From positions 372,001 through 436,000 of the forward strand of contig JBFMCV010000002.1 of assembly GCA_040754335.1 (NCBI GenBank): 64,000 bases of DNA, written 5' to 3'. The position numbers and the translations under genes were made by a program. Below the pieces are notes generated by a model. It was not told where the DNA came from. It worked only from the letters and a program-made list of their open reading frames with translations, and made no database searches. This DNA comes from Thermodesulfobacteriota bacterium (lineage in GTDB: Bacteria; Desulfobacterota_D; UBA1144; Nemesobacterales; UBA2774). This document shows, piece by piece, positions 18,400-26,798 of the stretch (the stretch's first letter is position 1; every line of letters starts with the position of its first letter).

Positions 18400-19254
18400 T
18401 CACCAGAACTTGCCGTAGAGCTTCTCGGCGTTGTTCCAGAATATATCCTCTTTCAGTTTTTCGGAAACATCGGCTCCTTCTATCTTCCAGTACTCGCCGG
18501 CGAAATCGCTCCACGGTATGTCCGAGCCGAATAGGAATCGGTCTCCGCCCACGCCCCGCTTCTCTATCTCCTCGAGAAGCCAGGTGGAGCCGAACCCGAC
18601 GGCCCACGAGGAGTCCGTGTATACCTGGTAGCCCTCTTCGACGAGCTCGAAGAACCTCGGGACGAATTTGATGTGTCCGCTGACTCCGCCGCCCATGTGA
18701 ACGACGTGTACCTTGACCTTTTTCCCGTATTTTCTGATGAGCGCGAGAGCGCCGTCTATATCCGACCCGCCGCCCGGGCTCGTGTGTATGTGGAAGGGCA
18801 TGTCGTGCTCCGCGGCCGCGCTTAATATCATCTCCCAGAGCTCTGTCGAGTCCTTGTCCCACTGCTCGGGGTTGAAGGTGCCTCCGAGAAGACACGTCGT
18901 CTTGAGCGCGACAAGCCCCTTCTCGCCGATGAGCTTGAGCGCCTCTGTCGTCCTCTCCTTGTCTTTGGGCAGGGCCGAGACCCATATGGCGCCGAGCAGC
19001 CTGTCCGATTTCTGCACGCTGTCGGTGACGAGCGGGTTAAGCGTGAAGGGCTGCGCCGAATCCGGGTAGCCGTAGTTGGACATTACGAGGGCGCGGTCGA
19101 CGCCGTGCTTGTCCATGCCTTTTATATAGTCATCGGTCTTGTCGTAATCGGTCGTGGGTTTTACCGCCTGCGGCAGTCCGTAATAAGCGAATCCGGGCAC
19201 GGGCCCTATGTGGGAGTGGTTATCGAAAATCTTTTTTCTCTTTACTATGCTCAT
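18400..19254 (-). CDS. Amidohydrolase-2 family TIM-barrel hydrolase/decarboxylase
   Basis: 284 aa. DNHSHIG at the N-terminus, HIHTS in the middle, HVVHMGG and FGSDIPW towards the C-terminus are the metal-binding strands of the PF04909 metal-dependent hydrolases, which include decarboxylases of the ACMSD type and lactonases. Substrate cannot be inferred. GGAGG seven bases before the ATG fixes the start. Followed 87 bp later by an fmdB-like gene on the same strand, possibly cotranscribed; it lies upstream of, and divergent from, the large nitrogen cluster. Confidence 0.88.
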   Translation of the reverse strand: MSIVKRKKIFDNHSHIGPVPGFAYYGLPQAVKPTTDYDKTDDYIKGMDKHGVDRALVMSNYGYPDSAQPFTLNPLVTDSVQKSDRLLGAIWVSALPKDKERTTEALKLIGEKGLVALKTTCLLGGTFNPEQWDKDSTELWEMILSAAAEHDMPFHIHTSPGGGSDIDGALALIRKYGKKVKVHVVHMGGGVSGHIKFVPRFFELVEEGYQVYTDSSWAVGFGSTWLLEEIEKRGVGGDRFLFGSDIPWSDFAGEYWKIEGADVSEKLKEDIFWNNAEKLYGKFW

Positions 19255-19341
19255 TTTACCGCCTCCTTGAATTTTGTGGTTGTCATTGCTCCGGTATTCC
19301 TGTAGTTAATGCCGCCGCCCCGGTTGATAATCGTTTATCCG

Positions 19342-19719
19342 TTACGGCGTATCCATCGGCTCGCCGGCCCTTTTTCTGAGCGACCTCTCTATCGATTTCG
19401 AAGACTCGCCTTTCTCAAGCCTCGCCGCCACTTCCCTGAACTGCTCCCCGTAGCCCGTCTTCGACTTGCGTCCCTCATCGCGCATGACGCTCGCGAGGGC
19501 GGCCGTGTCTTCCCTTGCCGCCGGGCTCTTTTCGGGCATGTGTTTATTGTCCGTGTTATCCGGTTTCGATACGGCCGATATATTCGAGATCACGCGCACG
19601 AGCTCCCTGCGCCCGCATTCGGGGCATGCGGGGCTATCTTCAGCCGCTTCGGAGAGAGTCAGGAAAAAGATGCTTACGTCTTTACGGCACTGCGTGCAAT
19701 GGTATTCGTAGATGGGCAT
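19342..19719 (-). CDS. FmdB-family zinc-ribbon protein
   Basis: 125 aa. MPIYEYHCTQCRKD and CPECGR give two CxxC knuckles, the FmdB/CxxC_CxxC_SSSS zinc ribbon thought to act in gene regulation. The C-terminal half is charged and helical, longer than the minimal family. It ends 87 bp before the amidohydrolase gene's start on the same strand and its 5' end faces the promoter of the nitrogen cluster, 140 bases away. Confidence 0.85.
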   Translation of the reverse strand: MPIYEYHCTQCRKDVSIFFLTLSEAAEDSPACPECGRRELVRVISNISAVSKPDNTDNKHMPEKSPAAREDTAALASVMRDEGRKSKTGYGEQFREVAARLEKGESSKSIERSLRKRAGEPMDTP

Positions 19720-19861
19720 TTTATTTTCCTATAGTATACGCATCGTACATTATAGGAAATTTACGGGCGCTAGTCAAGGAAAGGTGGCGCGTTTGTAAGG
19801 CGCGGTAAACACGGCCTTCCGGATCACGCGGGTACGAAGACGCAAGCCCCGTAAAAGTATC

Positions 19862-19890
19862 TTGACTACATTTACTAAAGTAGATATAGT
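19862..19890 (+). promoter_or_regulatory. Promoter with overlapping palindrome, driving the nitrogen/carbamoyl cluster
   Basis: TTGACT (19862-19867), exactly 17 bp, TATAGT (19885-19890). The spacer contains an inverted repeat CTAC...GTAG with core TACTAAAGTA, well placed to be an operator. The regulator encoded third in the cluster (21501) is the obvious candidate, but this is inference. Leader of about 95 bases to the first start codon. Confidence 0.7.
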
Positions 19891-19990
19891 GTCAAGTATA
19901 GTGTACGTTCCACCCGCCCGCGGCGGGGCGTGCACGTTCAGCACAGGCCGGGAAGCGCGCACATACGGGAGATATGAAGGAGCGCTTGTT

Positions 19991-20494
19991 ATGAGCTTGC
20001 CGATACATACGTCTACAGAGACCGGGGAGGCGCACGTCCGCAAATCCGGGGACTACCTGTTCAAGATCGCGGAGAGCCCGGAGGAGCTCGACGAGTATTT
20101 CAGGCTCCGCCACGCGGTCTTCGTCGAGGAGCAGAAGATATTCAGCGGCACGGACGTCGACGAGCGCGACCGTGGCGCCATACATATAATCGCGCTCAAG
20201 GGCGCTGAAGGCGTTATGGTCGGGGGAGTGAGGTGTTACACGACGGGCGGCGGCACGTGGTACGGGGGGAGGCTCACGGCGGCTAACGGCTACAGGAACG
20301 GACGCGTTGGCTCGGGGCTCGTAAGGTTCGCCGTAGAGACCGTGAAGTCGAGGGGGTGCAGGAAATTCCTCGCCTACGTCCAGCCCCAGAACGTGAACTT
20401 TTTCAAGAGGCTCGACTGGAAGCCGGTGGGAGAGCCTGTCGAATACGAGGGCATAACGCATCAGCTGATGGAAGCGGACCTCGGGTCCGCATAA
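19991..20494 (+). CDS. GNAT acetyltransferase, MSMEG_0567/Sll0786 nitrogen-starvation type
   Basis: 167 aa. LDEYFRLRHAVFVEEQKIF, AIHIIAL and the acetyl-CoA site GRVGSGLVRFAVETVKSRG are the hallmarks of the small GNAT family found in Nit1C and cyanobacterial sll0783-0788 clusters (called NitE in one scheme, from memory). It presumably acylates an intermediate of the pathway. I start it at 19991, where AAGGAG lies eight bases upstream; the frame is open back to 19862 but that first TTG is the -35 element. First gene of the operon; 30 bp to the next. Confidence 0.88.
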   Translation: MSLPIHTSTETGEAHVRKSGDYLFKIAESPEELDEYFRLRHAVFVEEQKIFSGTDVDERDRGAIHIIALKGAEGVMVGGVRCYTTGGGTWYGGRLTAANGYRNGRVGSGLVRFAVETVKSRGCRKFLAYVQPQNVNFFKRLDWKPVGEPVEYEGITHQLMEADLGSA

Positions 20495-20524
20495 CTATAG
20501 AGAAAAAGAGTAAAGGAATATCGA

Positions 20525-21511
20525 GTGAAGAATCTCATCCGGACACTCAAATCATCAACCAGGCTCCTCCAGAAGCAGTACCTCGCGGGGCTCTGGCGGT
20601 ATTTCCCTCTTTCCCCGCGCATAGACGGGAACGACATACTGCTGGGCGACGACGCCGCGGCCATAAAATCGGGTGACGGCTACCTGCTGCTCGCGGCGGA
20701 AGGCGTTTACCAGCCCCTCCTCGGCTCAAACCCGTACCTCGCGGGCAGGACTTCCGTGCTTACGAACGTGAACGATATATATGCGATGGGCGGAAGACCG
20801 GTCGCGCTCGTAGACGTGCTTTTTTCCAGGGACGAAGAGAGCGCGGGGGAGGTGCTCCGCGGCATAAGGGACAACGCGGAGCGCTACGGCGTCCCGGTAG
20901 TGGGCGGTCACACGACGCTCGACGCCGAATCGGGCTCGCTGTCCGTATTCATACTGGGAAGGGCCGAAAGGCTGCTTTCAGGGTTTAATGCGCGGCCGGG
21001 CGACGACATTCTCCTGGCAACGGCCCTTGAGGGAAAGTTCTATCCGGCGTTTAATTTCTGGGACTCGTCGAGCGGGCTATCGGCGAGCGACCTCGTCTGG
21101 CAGCTCGAGATACTCCCAGGGCTTGCGGAATCGGGCTTGGCCGACGCGGCGAGAGACGTGAGCATGGCCGGGCTGATAGGCTCCGCGCTCATGATGCTCG
21201 AGGGCTCGAAAACAGGCGCCGAGATATTCGTCGACCGCATCCCCGCGCCCGAAGGCGTGCCGCTTCAGAAATGGCTGCTTACGTTCCCGAGCTACGGGTT
21301 CGTCATATCCTCGAGGCCCGGAAAGACGCAATACATAAAGGACAGGTTCAGGGACGCGGGACTCGCGTGCGAGACTATAGGAAGTGTGACCGACGACAGC
21401 AGGGTTTACTTTGCGGGTTGGAACGAAAAAGAAATATTCTGGGATTTTAACGGGGAGCCCTTGATAGGGGTGAACCCCGATTACACGGCAAAGGTGGAAA
21501 ATGGCGACTGA
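20525..21511 (+). CDS. AIR-synthase-like (PurM fold) enzyme, Sll0787 type
   Basis: 328 aa. GDDAAAIKSG, NVNDIYAMGGRPVALVDVLF and VVGGHTT are the ATP- and metal-binding segments of the PurM/ThiL/SelD superfamily. The neighbouring GNAT places it in the Sll0787 family of nitrogen-starvation clusters rather than purine synthesis. It should use ATP to phosphorylate or cyclise an amide-like substrate; the real substrate is unknown. GTG start with AAAGGA seven bases upstream. Its stop overlaps the next gene by 11 nt, so the two are translationally coupled. Confidence 0.87.
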   Translation: MKNLIRTLKSSTRLLQKQYLAGLWRYFPLSPRIDGNDILLGDDAAAIKSGDGYLLLAAEGVYQPLLGSNPYLAGRTSVLTNVNDIYAMGGRPVALVDVLFSRDEESAGEVLRGIRDNAERYGVPVVGGHTTLDAESGSLSVFILGRAERLLSGFNARPGDDILLATALEGKFYPAFNFWDSSSGLSASDLVWQLEILPGLAESGLADAARDVSMAGLIGSALMMLEGSKTGAEIFVDRIPAPEGVPLQKWLLTFPSYGFVISSRPGKTQYIKDRFRDAGLACETIGSVTDDSRVYFAGWNEKEIFWDFNGEPLIGVNPDYTAKVENGD

Positions 21512-22088
21512 GAAGAATCAGATAGACCACATAGTATCGAGACTCGGCGAGAAGATAAAGAACATGAGGACCGAAAGGGGGCTCTCGCTCAAGGAGCTCG
21601 CCCACAAGTCGGGCATATCGGCGGCGGCGATCCACAAGATCGAATCAAACGGCATAACGCCCACGATCACTACGATGATGAAGATCTCGGACGCGCTCGG
21701 GAAGAAGGTGAGCCACTTTATAGAAGAGAAGGCCGAGTTGAGCGACGTCGTCTTCGTTTCGTCAAAAGAGAGGGAGCCGATTCTCACGTTCAAGAAGGGA
21801 CTCGAGCTTCAGGGCATATCGGCGAAGCAGTACGGGGACTTCATGATGACGGCCGCTTATTCGGTGCTCGAGGTCGGGGCGTCGAGCGGCAAGACTCCCA
21901 TGAAGCACAGGGGCGAGGAGCTCGTCTACTGCATCAGCGGGAAGGTCGAGTTCCAGGTATACGACAGGACCTACACGCTCGGCCCCGGGGACAGCATACA
22001 TTTCAGGACGCTCCTCGAGCATAAATGGAGAAACGTGGGCCAGAGCAAGGCCAGATTGCTCTGGATACTCGCAGTCCCGCCCTCATGA
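21501..22088 (+). CDS. XRE-family regulator with C-terminal cupin
   Basis: 195 aa. Helix-turn-helix LSLKELAHKSGISAAAIHKIES at about residues 27-50, then a cupin (HRGEELVYCISGKVEFQVYDR...LGPGDSIHF...HKWRN) that binds a small ligand. Proteins of this build sense amino acids or organic acids and often repress or activate the adjacent operon. Its position inside the operon, overlapping the AIR-synthase-like gene by 11 nt, suggests autoregulation through the palindrome in the promoter at 19862-19890. Confidence 0.9.
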   Translation: MATEKNQIDHIVSRLGEKIKNMRTERGLSLKELAHKSGISAAAIHKIESNGITPTITTMMKISDALGKKVSHFIEEKAELSDVVFVSSKEREPILTFKKGLELQGISAKQYGDFMMTAAYSVLEVGASSGKTPMKHRGEELVYCISGKVEFQVYDRTYTLGPGDSIHFRTLLEHKWRNVGQSKARLLWILAVPPS

Positions 22089-22112
22089 CGGGCGGAAGGA
22101 GCAGGCGCAGGG

Positions 22113-23405
22113 ATGCCTGAGAAAAACTTGCAGAAGGGCCGCGCATACATGGGCGACCGCATCAGGGAGGCGAACTCCCGGGCGTTGGAAAAATTGCTCG
22201 CGACGGAGCCTGTCCTCACCGATATAGACACGGCGCTCTCCGTCATACCGGGGATGACCCCTGATACCATACTCCACGCGGGGCCTCCTATCACGTGGCA
22301 AAGGATGTGCGACCCGATGAAGAGGGCCGTGAGGGGCGCGCTTGTGTTCGAGGGCCTGGCCGCTGACGGCGAGAGCGCCGAAGCGCTGATCAAATCGAAG
22401 AAAATAAAACTTTCACCTAACCACCGCCACGATTCCGTAGGGCCGATGACGGGGATAATCTCAGCGTCGATGCCCGTAATAGTTACGAAGGACCTGACGC
22501 GCGGAAGGGCGGCCTATTCGACTTTCAACGAGGGCGGCGGGAAGGTGCTCTGGTTCGGCTCGGTAGGCGGGGAGACGATAAAGCGCCTCAGGTGGATGAA
22601 GGAAGTTTTCGCGCCCATAATGAAGAGGGCTCTGGCCATGACTGGCGGAATACCGGTGTGGAGCATACTCGCGCAGGGAATACAGATGGGGGACGAGTGC
22701 CACAACAGGCATGCGGCCTCGACTAACATATTTCTCAAGATAATCGCCGAGAACCTGCTCAAGCTTGATCTCCCCAGTGAGACCGCGCTCGATGCGTACA
22801 GGTTCATAGCGGGGAACAGCCATTTCTTCCTCAACATAACGATGACGGCGTGCAAGCTCGCGATGGACGCGGCCGACGGCATGGAGGATTCGACGATAGT
22901 CACCGCCATGTCACGGAACGGGACCGACTTCGGAATCAGAGTAAGCGGCCTCGGGGACTCGTGGTTCACTGCCCCGGCTCCTTATCTGCTGGACGCGCTC
23001 TACAACCCGGGCTACGGCCCTCAGGACGGAGCGCCCGACATAGGGGACAGCTCCATAATCGAGACCATGGGACTCGGCGGGTTCGCCATAGCGGCCTCGC
23101 CATCCATGGCGTCCTTCGCGGGGGGAGGAGTCGCCGAGTCGATAGGCATCACGAGGAAAATGCAGCTCATCACTTCGCTCAAGAACCCCAAGTTCGGCAT
23201 ACCTTCACTCGATTTCGAAGGGACGCCCACGGGGATCGACTTAAGAAAGGTCGTCGAGACCGGGATACTGCCGAGCATCAACAGCGCAGTCGTTCACAAG
23301 AGCTCGGGCGCGGGACAGATTGGGGCGGGGATAGTGAGGGCGCCGTACGAATGTTTCGTGAAGGCTATACAGGAATTCGGAGAAAGGTATGACCTTGCGG
23401 CTTAA
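22113..23405 (+). CDS. allG: AllG/YlbE (DUF1116) oxamate carbamoyltransferase subunit homologue
   Basis: 430 aa. HAGPPITWQRMCDPMKRAV, VGPMTGIISASMP, FNEGGGKVLWFG, GIRVSGLGDSWFTAP and GAGQIGAGIVRAP line up, from memory, with E. coli YlbE over the whole length. With FdrA (AllF) and YlbF (AllH) that protein was assigned to oxamate carbamoyltransferase, which phosphorolyses oxalurate to oxamate and carbamoyl phosphate. All three partners and a carbamate kinase are present here, so a carbamoyl-transfer complex is likely, but the acceptor may not be oxamate because no allantoin genes are present. Gap of 24 bp from the regulator gene. Confidence 0.88.
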   Translation: MPEKNLQKGRAYMGDRIREANSRALEKLLATEPVLTDIDTALSVIPGMTPDTILHAGPPITWQRMCDPMKRAVRGALVFEGLAADGESAEALIKSKKIKLSPNHRHDSVGPMTGIISASMPVIVTKDLTRGRAAYSTFNEGGGKVLWFGSVGGETIKRLRWMKEVFAPIMKRALAMTGGIPVWSILAQGIQMGDECHNRHAASTNIFLKIIAENLLKLDLPSETALDAYRFIAGNSHFFLNITMTACKLAMDAADGMEDSTIVTAMSRNGTDFGIRVSGLGDSWFTAPAPYLLDALYNPGYGPQDGAPDIGDSSIIETMGLGGFAIAASPSMASFAGGGVAESIGITRKMQLITSLKNPKFGIPSLDFEGTPTGIDLRKVVETGILPSINSAVVHKSSGAGQIGAGIVRAPYECFVKAIQEFGERYDLAA

Positions 23406-23467
23406 CGGAGCTTATATAAAGAGAGGGATCGATACCGCGCGGGCGGACGGCCGCTCAAGGAAATAAT

Positions 23468-25030
23468 ATGGCGATAGCGAGCGTAATAAAAAAGAACCAC
23501 TACCAGGACTCGCTCAAGCTCATGCAGCTCAGCCGCAAACTGGGCTTGCTCCCCGGCGTGAGCAAGGCTTCGGCCATAATGGCGACGGAGGCCAACCTTA
23601 AAATGCTCCGTGAAGCCGGGCTCATCGGGGAGATGCCGGAACCGGCCGGAGCGGGCGACCTCATAGTCGCCGTGGAGGCGGAGTCTCGTGCTGAGGCGGA
23701 GGAGGCGTTAGGCATGCTGGATTCGCTCATCGCACCCTCCGCGCAGAAGCAGGGCGGGGCGGCTGAGCCCGTAAAGAGCCTCGACGCGGCGCTTAGCGTA
23801 TTTCCGGGCGCGAACATAGCTCTTGTTTCCGTGCCGGGGGAATACGCGAAGCTCGAGTGCGCGAAGGCGATAGAAAACGGGCTTCACACTTTCCTCTTCA
23901 GCGACAACGTGACCATGGAGGAAGAGATCGAGCTGAAAAAAAGGGCGTCCCGGCGCGGGCTCCTCGTCATGGGCCCGGGCTGCGGCACGGCGATAATAAA
24001 CGGCACGGGGCTCGGGTTCGCGAACGTGGTGAACAAAGGCCCCATAGGCGTGATAGCCGCAGCCGGGACGGGGATGCAGGAGGTGACGAGCCTCGTAAAT
24101 AATCTGGGCTCGGGCATAACGCACGCCATAGGAGTCGGCGGCAGAGACTTATCCGAGGAAGTGGGCGGGATAACGACGCTCGACGCTCTCAAGATTCTTG
24201 GCGGCGATGAAGGCACCAGGGTCTTGCTCGTCGTCTCGAAGCCTCCTTCCAGGAAAGTTGCGGAAAAGGTTCTCCACGAGATAAGGGAGACCGGGAAGCC
24301 CGCAGTCGTTTGCTTCCTCGGACACGGCATGCGCGCGCCCGCTGATGAAAAAATCAAGCTCGTCTCCACGCTCGAAGAAGCCGCGTACGCCGCGTGCGCG
24401 CTGGCTGCCGGAAAGGGCAGGAAGAGAGCCCTGCCTGCTGACGACGGCTGGAAGAAGGAGGCGGGGAAATACCTGCGAGCGCGGAAGCGCGGGCAGCGTT
24501 ACCTCCGCGGGCTCTTTTCGGGCGGCACTCTCTGCTACGAGGCGCAGCAGGTGCTCGCCGAGACGCTCGGGGACATATACTCGAACGCGCCTCTCGACAG
24601 GAAGAACAGGCTGAAAGACTCGAACGTCAGCGTCGGAAACACGTGCGTAGACCTCGGGGAGGAGGAATTCACGGTAGGCCGCCCTCACCCGATGATAGAC
24701 TCGACGCTCAGGAACGAAAGGCTGCTGAGCGAAGCCGGGAGGCCGGACGTCGCCGTTATTCTCTTCGACGTCGTGCTCGGCTACGTGGCGAGCCCCGACC
24801 CCGCGGGCGACCTCCTTCCGGCGATAAAGGCGGCCGGGGCACTCGCGAAGAAGAAGGGGCGCCCGTTGGCCTTCGTCTCCCACGTGTGCGGCACGGACGG
24901 TGACCCGCAGGGACTCAATGAGCAGGAAGAGAAGCTAAGGAAGGAAGGCGTTATGGTCTTCCCGACAAACGCTCTTGCGGCGAAGGCGGCGGGATGGATA
25001 ACCGCCGGGGGCAAGGATATTGGAAACTGA
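23468..25030 (+). CDS. allF: AllF/FdrA oxamate carbamoyltransferase subunit homologue
   Basis: 520 aa. An N-terminal domain of about 90 residues (IKKNHYQDSLKLMQLSRKLG...MATEANLKML) precedes a succinyl-CoA-synthetase-like body: GPGCGTAIINGTGLGFAN, GVIAAAGTGMQEV, GVGGRDLSEEVGGITT, CFLGHG. This is the FdrA architecture. In E. coli it is a subunit of oxamate carbamoyltransferase. It probably handles the phosphorylated or carbamoylated intermediate. AAGGA seven bases before the ATG. Only 12 bp separate it from the carbamate kinase gene. A free-standing paralogue of its N-terminal domain is encoded at 32392. Confidence 0.9.
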   Translation: MAIASVIKKNHYQDSLKLMQLSRKLGLLPGVSKASAIMATEANLKMLREAGLIGEMPEPAGAGDLIVAVEAESRAEAEEALGMLDSLIAPSAQKQGGAAEPVKSLDAALSVFPGANIALVSVPGEYAKLECAKAIENGLHTFLFSDNVTMEEEIELKKRASRRGLLVMGPGCGTAIINGTGLGFANVVNKGPIGVIAAAGTGMQEVTSLVNNLGSGITHAIGVGGRDLSEEVGGITTLDALKILGGDEGTRVLLVVSKPPSRKVAEKVLHEIRETGKPAVVCFLGHGMRAPADEKIKLVSTLEEAAYAACALAAGKGRKRALPADDGWKKEAGKYLRARKRGQRYLRGLFSGGTLCYEAQQVLAETLGDIYSNAPLDRKNRLKDSNVSVGNTCVDLGEEEFTVGRPHPMIDSTLRNERLLSEAGRPDVAVILFDVVLGYVASPDPAGDLLPAIKAAGALAKKKGRPLAFVSHVCGTDGDPQGLNEQEEKLRKEGVMVFPTNALAAKAAGWITAGGKDIGN

Positions 25031-25042
25031 CAGGGGGAACAC

Positions 25043-25981
25043 ATGAAAGCAGCGGTAGTAGCCTTCGGCGGTAACGCGCTGATGGACCACAAAGGCAAAA
25101 GCACTTACGTAGAGCAGATAATGAAGACGGACAAGATGTGCAGGAAGCTGATGGGCCTATTCGACATGGGCTACAGGGTAGTGATAACCCACGGCAACGG
25201 CCCTCAGGTAGGGAACTTCCTCATGCAGCAGGAGTCTCTCTCATCGTCGATACCTCCGATGCCGCTCGACGTCTGTAACGCGATGACCCAGGGGCAGATC
25301 GGATACATGATAGAGCAGCGCCTCAGGAACCTGTTCACGGAGAAGAAGATGTCGAACCCGACCGTCGCGTTCGTGACGCAGGTCGTGGTATCGGAAAACG
25401 ACCCGGCCTTCAGGAACCCGACGAAATTCATAGGACCCTTCTTCAACGAGGAGGAGAGTGATAAGCTCCGGAAGAAAGAAGGCTGGGTAATGAAAGAGGA
25501 CTCGGGGCGCGGCTTCAGGCGCGTAGTCCCTTCGCCGAGGCCTATAGACATCGTGGAAAAGAGAGAGATATCGGAAATGGCGGACAAGGGATACGTCGTT
25601 ATAGCATGCGGCGGGGGCGGCATCCCCGTGCTCAGGGACAGGAAGGGGAAGTTGAAAGGGGTGGCCGCGGTCATAGACAAGGACTTCGCCGCGCAGAAAC
25701 TCGCGACGCTGATAGGAGCCGAGATGCTCGTCCTCATCACCCCTGTCGACAGGGTCGCCGTGAATTTCGGCAAGCCCGAGGAGAGATACCTGACGAGGAT
25801 AACGCTCGAGGAGGCGGAGAGGTATTACGCCCAAGGGCATTTTCCGCCGGGGAGCATGGGGCCCAAGATCGAGGCCGCGATAAGCTTCCTCCGGGCGGGA
25901 GGAAAAAAGGCGATAATCACGTCCGCCGAGAAGATGGACTCCGCGCTTAACGGGAAGGGGGGGACCGAGATCACGCATTGA
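25043..25981 (+). CDS. Carbamate kinase
   Basis: 312 aa, normal length. FGGNALMD, THGNGPQVGNFL, ACGGGGIPV, IDKDFAAQKLA, ITPVDRVAVNFG and FPPGSMGPKIEAAI are the conserved segments of carbamate kinases. It converts carbamoyl phosphate and ADP into ATP and carbamate, which falls apart into ammonia and CO2, or runs in reverse. Sitting 12 bp behind allF it should process the carbamoyl phosphate handled by AllFGH, as AllK does in E. coli. Cytoplasmic dimer by family. Confidence 0.95.
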   Translation: MKAAVVAFGGNALMDHKGKSTYVEQIMKTDKMCRKLMGLFDMGYRVVITHGNGPQVGNFLMQQESLSSSIPPMPLDVCNAMTQGQIGYMIEQRLRNLFTEKKMSNPTVAFVTQVVVSENDPAFRNPTKFIGPFFNEEESDKLRKKEGWVMKEDSGRGFRRVVPSPRPIDIVEKREISEMADKGYVVIACGGGGIPVLRDRKGKLKGVAAVIDKDFAAQKLATLIGAEMLVLITPVDRVAVNFGKPEERYLTRITLEEAERYYAQGHFPPGSMGPKIEAAISFLRAGGKKAIITSAEKMDSALNGKGGTEITH

Positions 25982-26175
25982 ACGGGCGGCTGACGGCGGG
26001 CGGATCACGGCGCCGGGAGGCCTTCAGATGCGCTCGAATGATTGATTATGTCGGTTTTTTAGAATATCATGGGGTTGAGGGGTTTGGGACAACAAGCTGT
26101 TCATAACATCGGGAATAAAGCCCGGGTGTTTACCCCGGAGTTTGATTCTAAATAAATTACAGGAGGTAATTTATC
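25982..26175 (+). other. Operon-internal spacer with hairpin
   Basis: 194 bp, the longest gap in the cluster. CCGGG (26122-26126) can pair with CCCGG (26134-26138) upstream of a strong ribosome site AGGAGGT. It may attenuate, process or restart transcription; no clear -35/-10 pair is visible. Confidence 0.35.
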
Positions 26176-26667
26176 ATGGCAGTAGACAGAGTAAAAGCGG
26201 ATAAGCCCGAGAAGGGTAAAGCGTTGGTTAATTACGAGGAGAAGCTCTATCCGGACCACAAGGCGAAGCCGGGGGAGAAAGCCTTGTTCCTGATCCACTC
26301 GGTCCCTTACGAGGGGTCGGTCGCAGGCATCAACATGCTTACTGCGATAAGGACGAAGAAGAAGGGCTACGATACGACGGTGCTGTTCTACGGGCCTGCA
26401 TCGGGCATCCCCGTTTACAGGGGCTGGCCGAACGTCGGGGACGACGGCTATGGCGCGGGCATACAGCTCTACCCGAACCTCGTCAACAGGATGCTGAGCG
26501 AAGGCATTAACGTGCTCGCATGCCGTTTCTCTGCCGCGGCTCTCCTCGGTCAGAACGAGTCGAGCTTCATAGAGGGCGTAACGCCGATCCACCCGACCGA
26601 CATTCTCGACATAGTCATCGAGCACCACAGGGCGGGGGCTTTGATATTCAGCACGTGGACGGTATAA
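26176..26667 (+). CDS. MSMEG_0572/Sll0783-family nitrogen-starvation protein
   Basis: 163 aa. EGSVAGINMLTAIRTKKKGYDTTVLFYG, GWPNVGDDGYGAG and CRFSAAALLGQNESSFIEGV, ending in FSTWTV, identify the MSMEG_0572/Sll0783 family, a constant member of Nit1C-type clusters; in Synechocystis sll0783 is induced by nitrogen starvation and affects polyhydroxybutyrate (from memory). The fold resembles DsrE-like proteins and the biochemical role is unknown. It has the best ribosome site of the cluster (AGGAGGT, 8-nt spacer), consistent with high expression. Confidence 0.9.
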   Translation: MAVDRVKADKPEKGKALVNYEEKLYPDHKAKPGEKALFLIHSVPYEGSVAGINMLTAIRTKKKGYDTTVLFYGPASGIPVYRGWPNVGDDGYGAGIQLYPNLVNRMLSEGINVLACRFSAAALLGQNESSFIEGVTPIHPTDILDIVIEHHRAGALIFSTWTV

Positions 26668-26798
26668 GGTTTTCGGACTTTATACTTTCCATTCGCCTGT
26701 GAGGAGTTATTTTATATTCCTTGAGGCGGCAGTCGTACAGGTTAGCGAGGGCGGGCCTGCAAGCGGTTTTTTGTCTAACCAATCAAAGGGGGCACGTT

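Noticed and set aside
18400-19719. Amidohydrolase and FmdB genes as part of the nitrogen cluster
   Set aside because: They are divergent from the cluster promoter, separated by their own start regions, and have no functional link visible.
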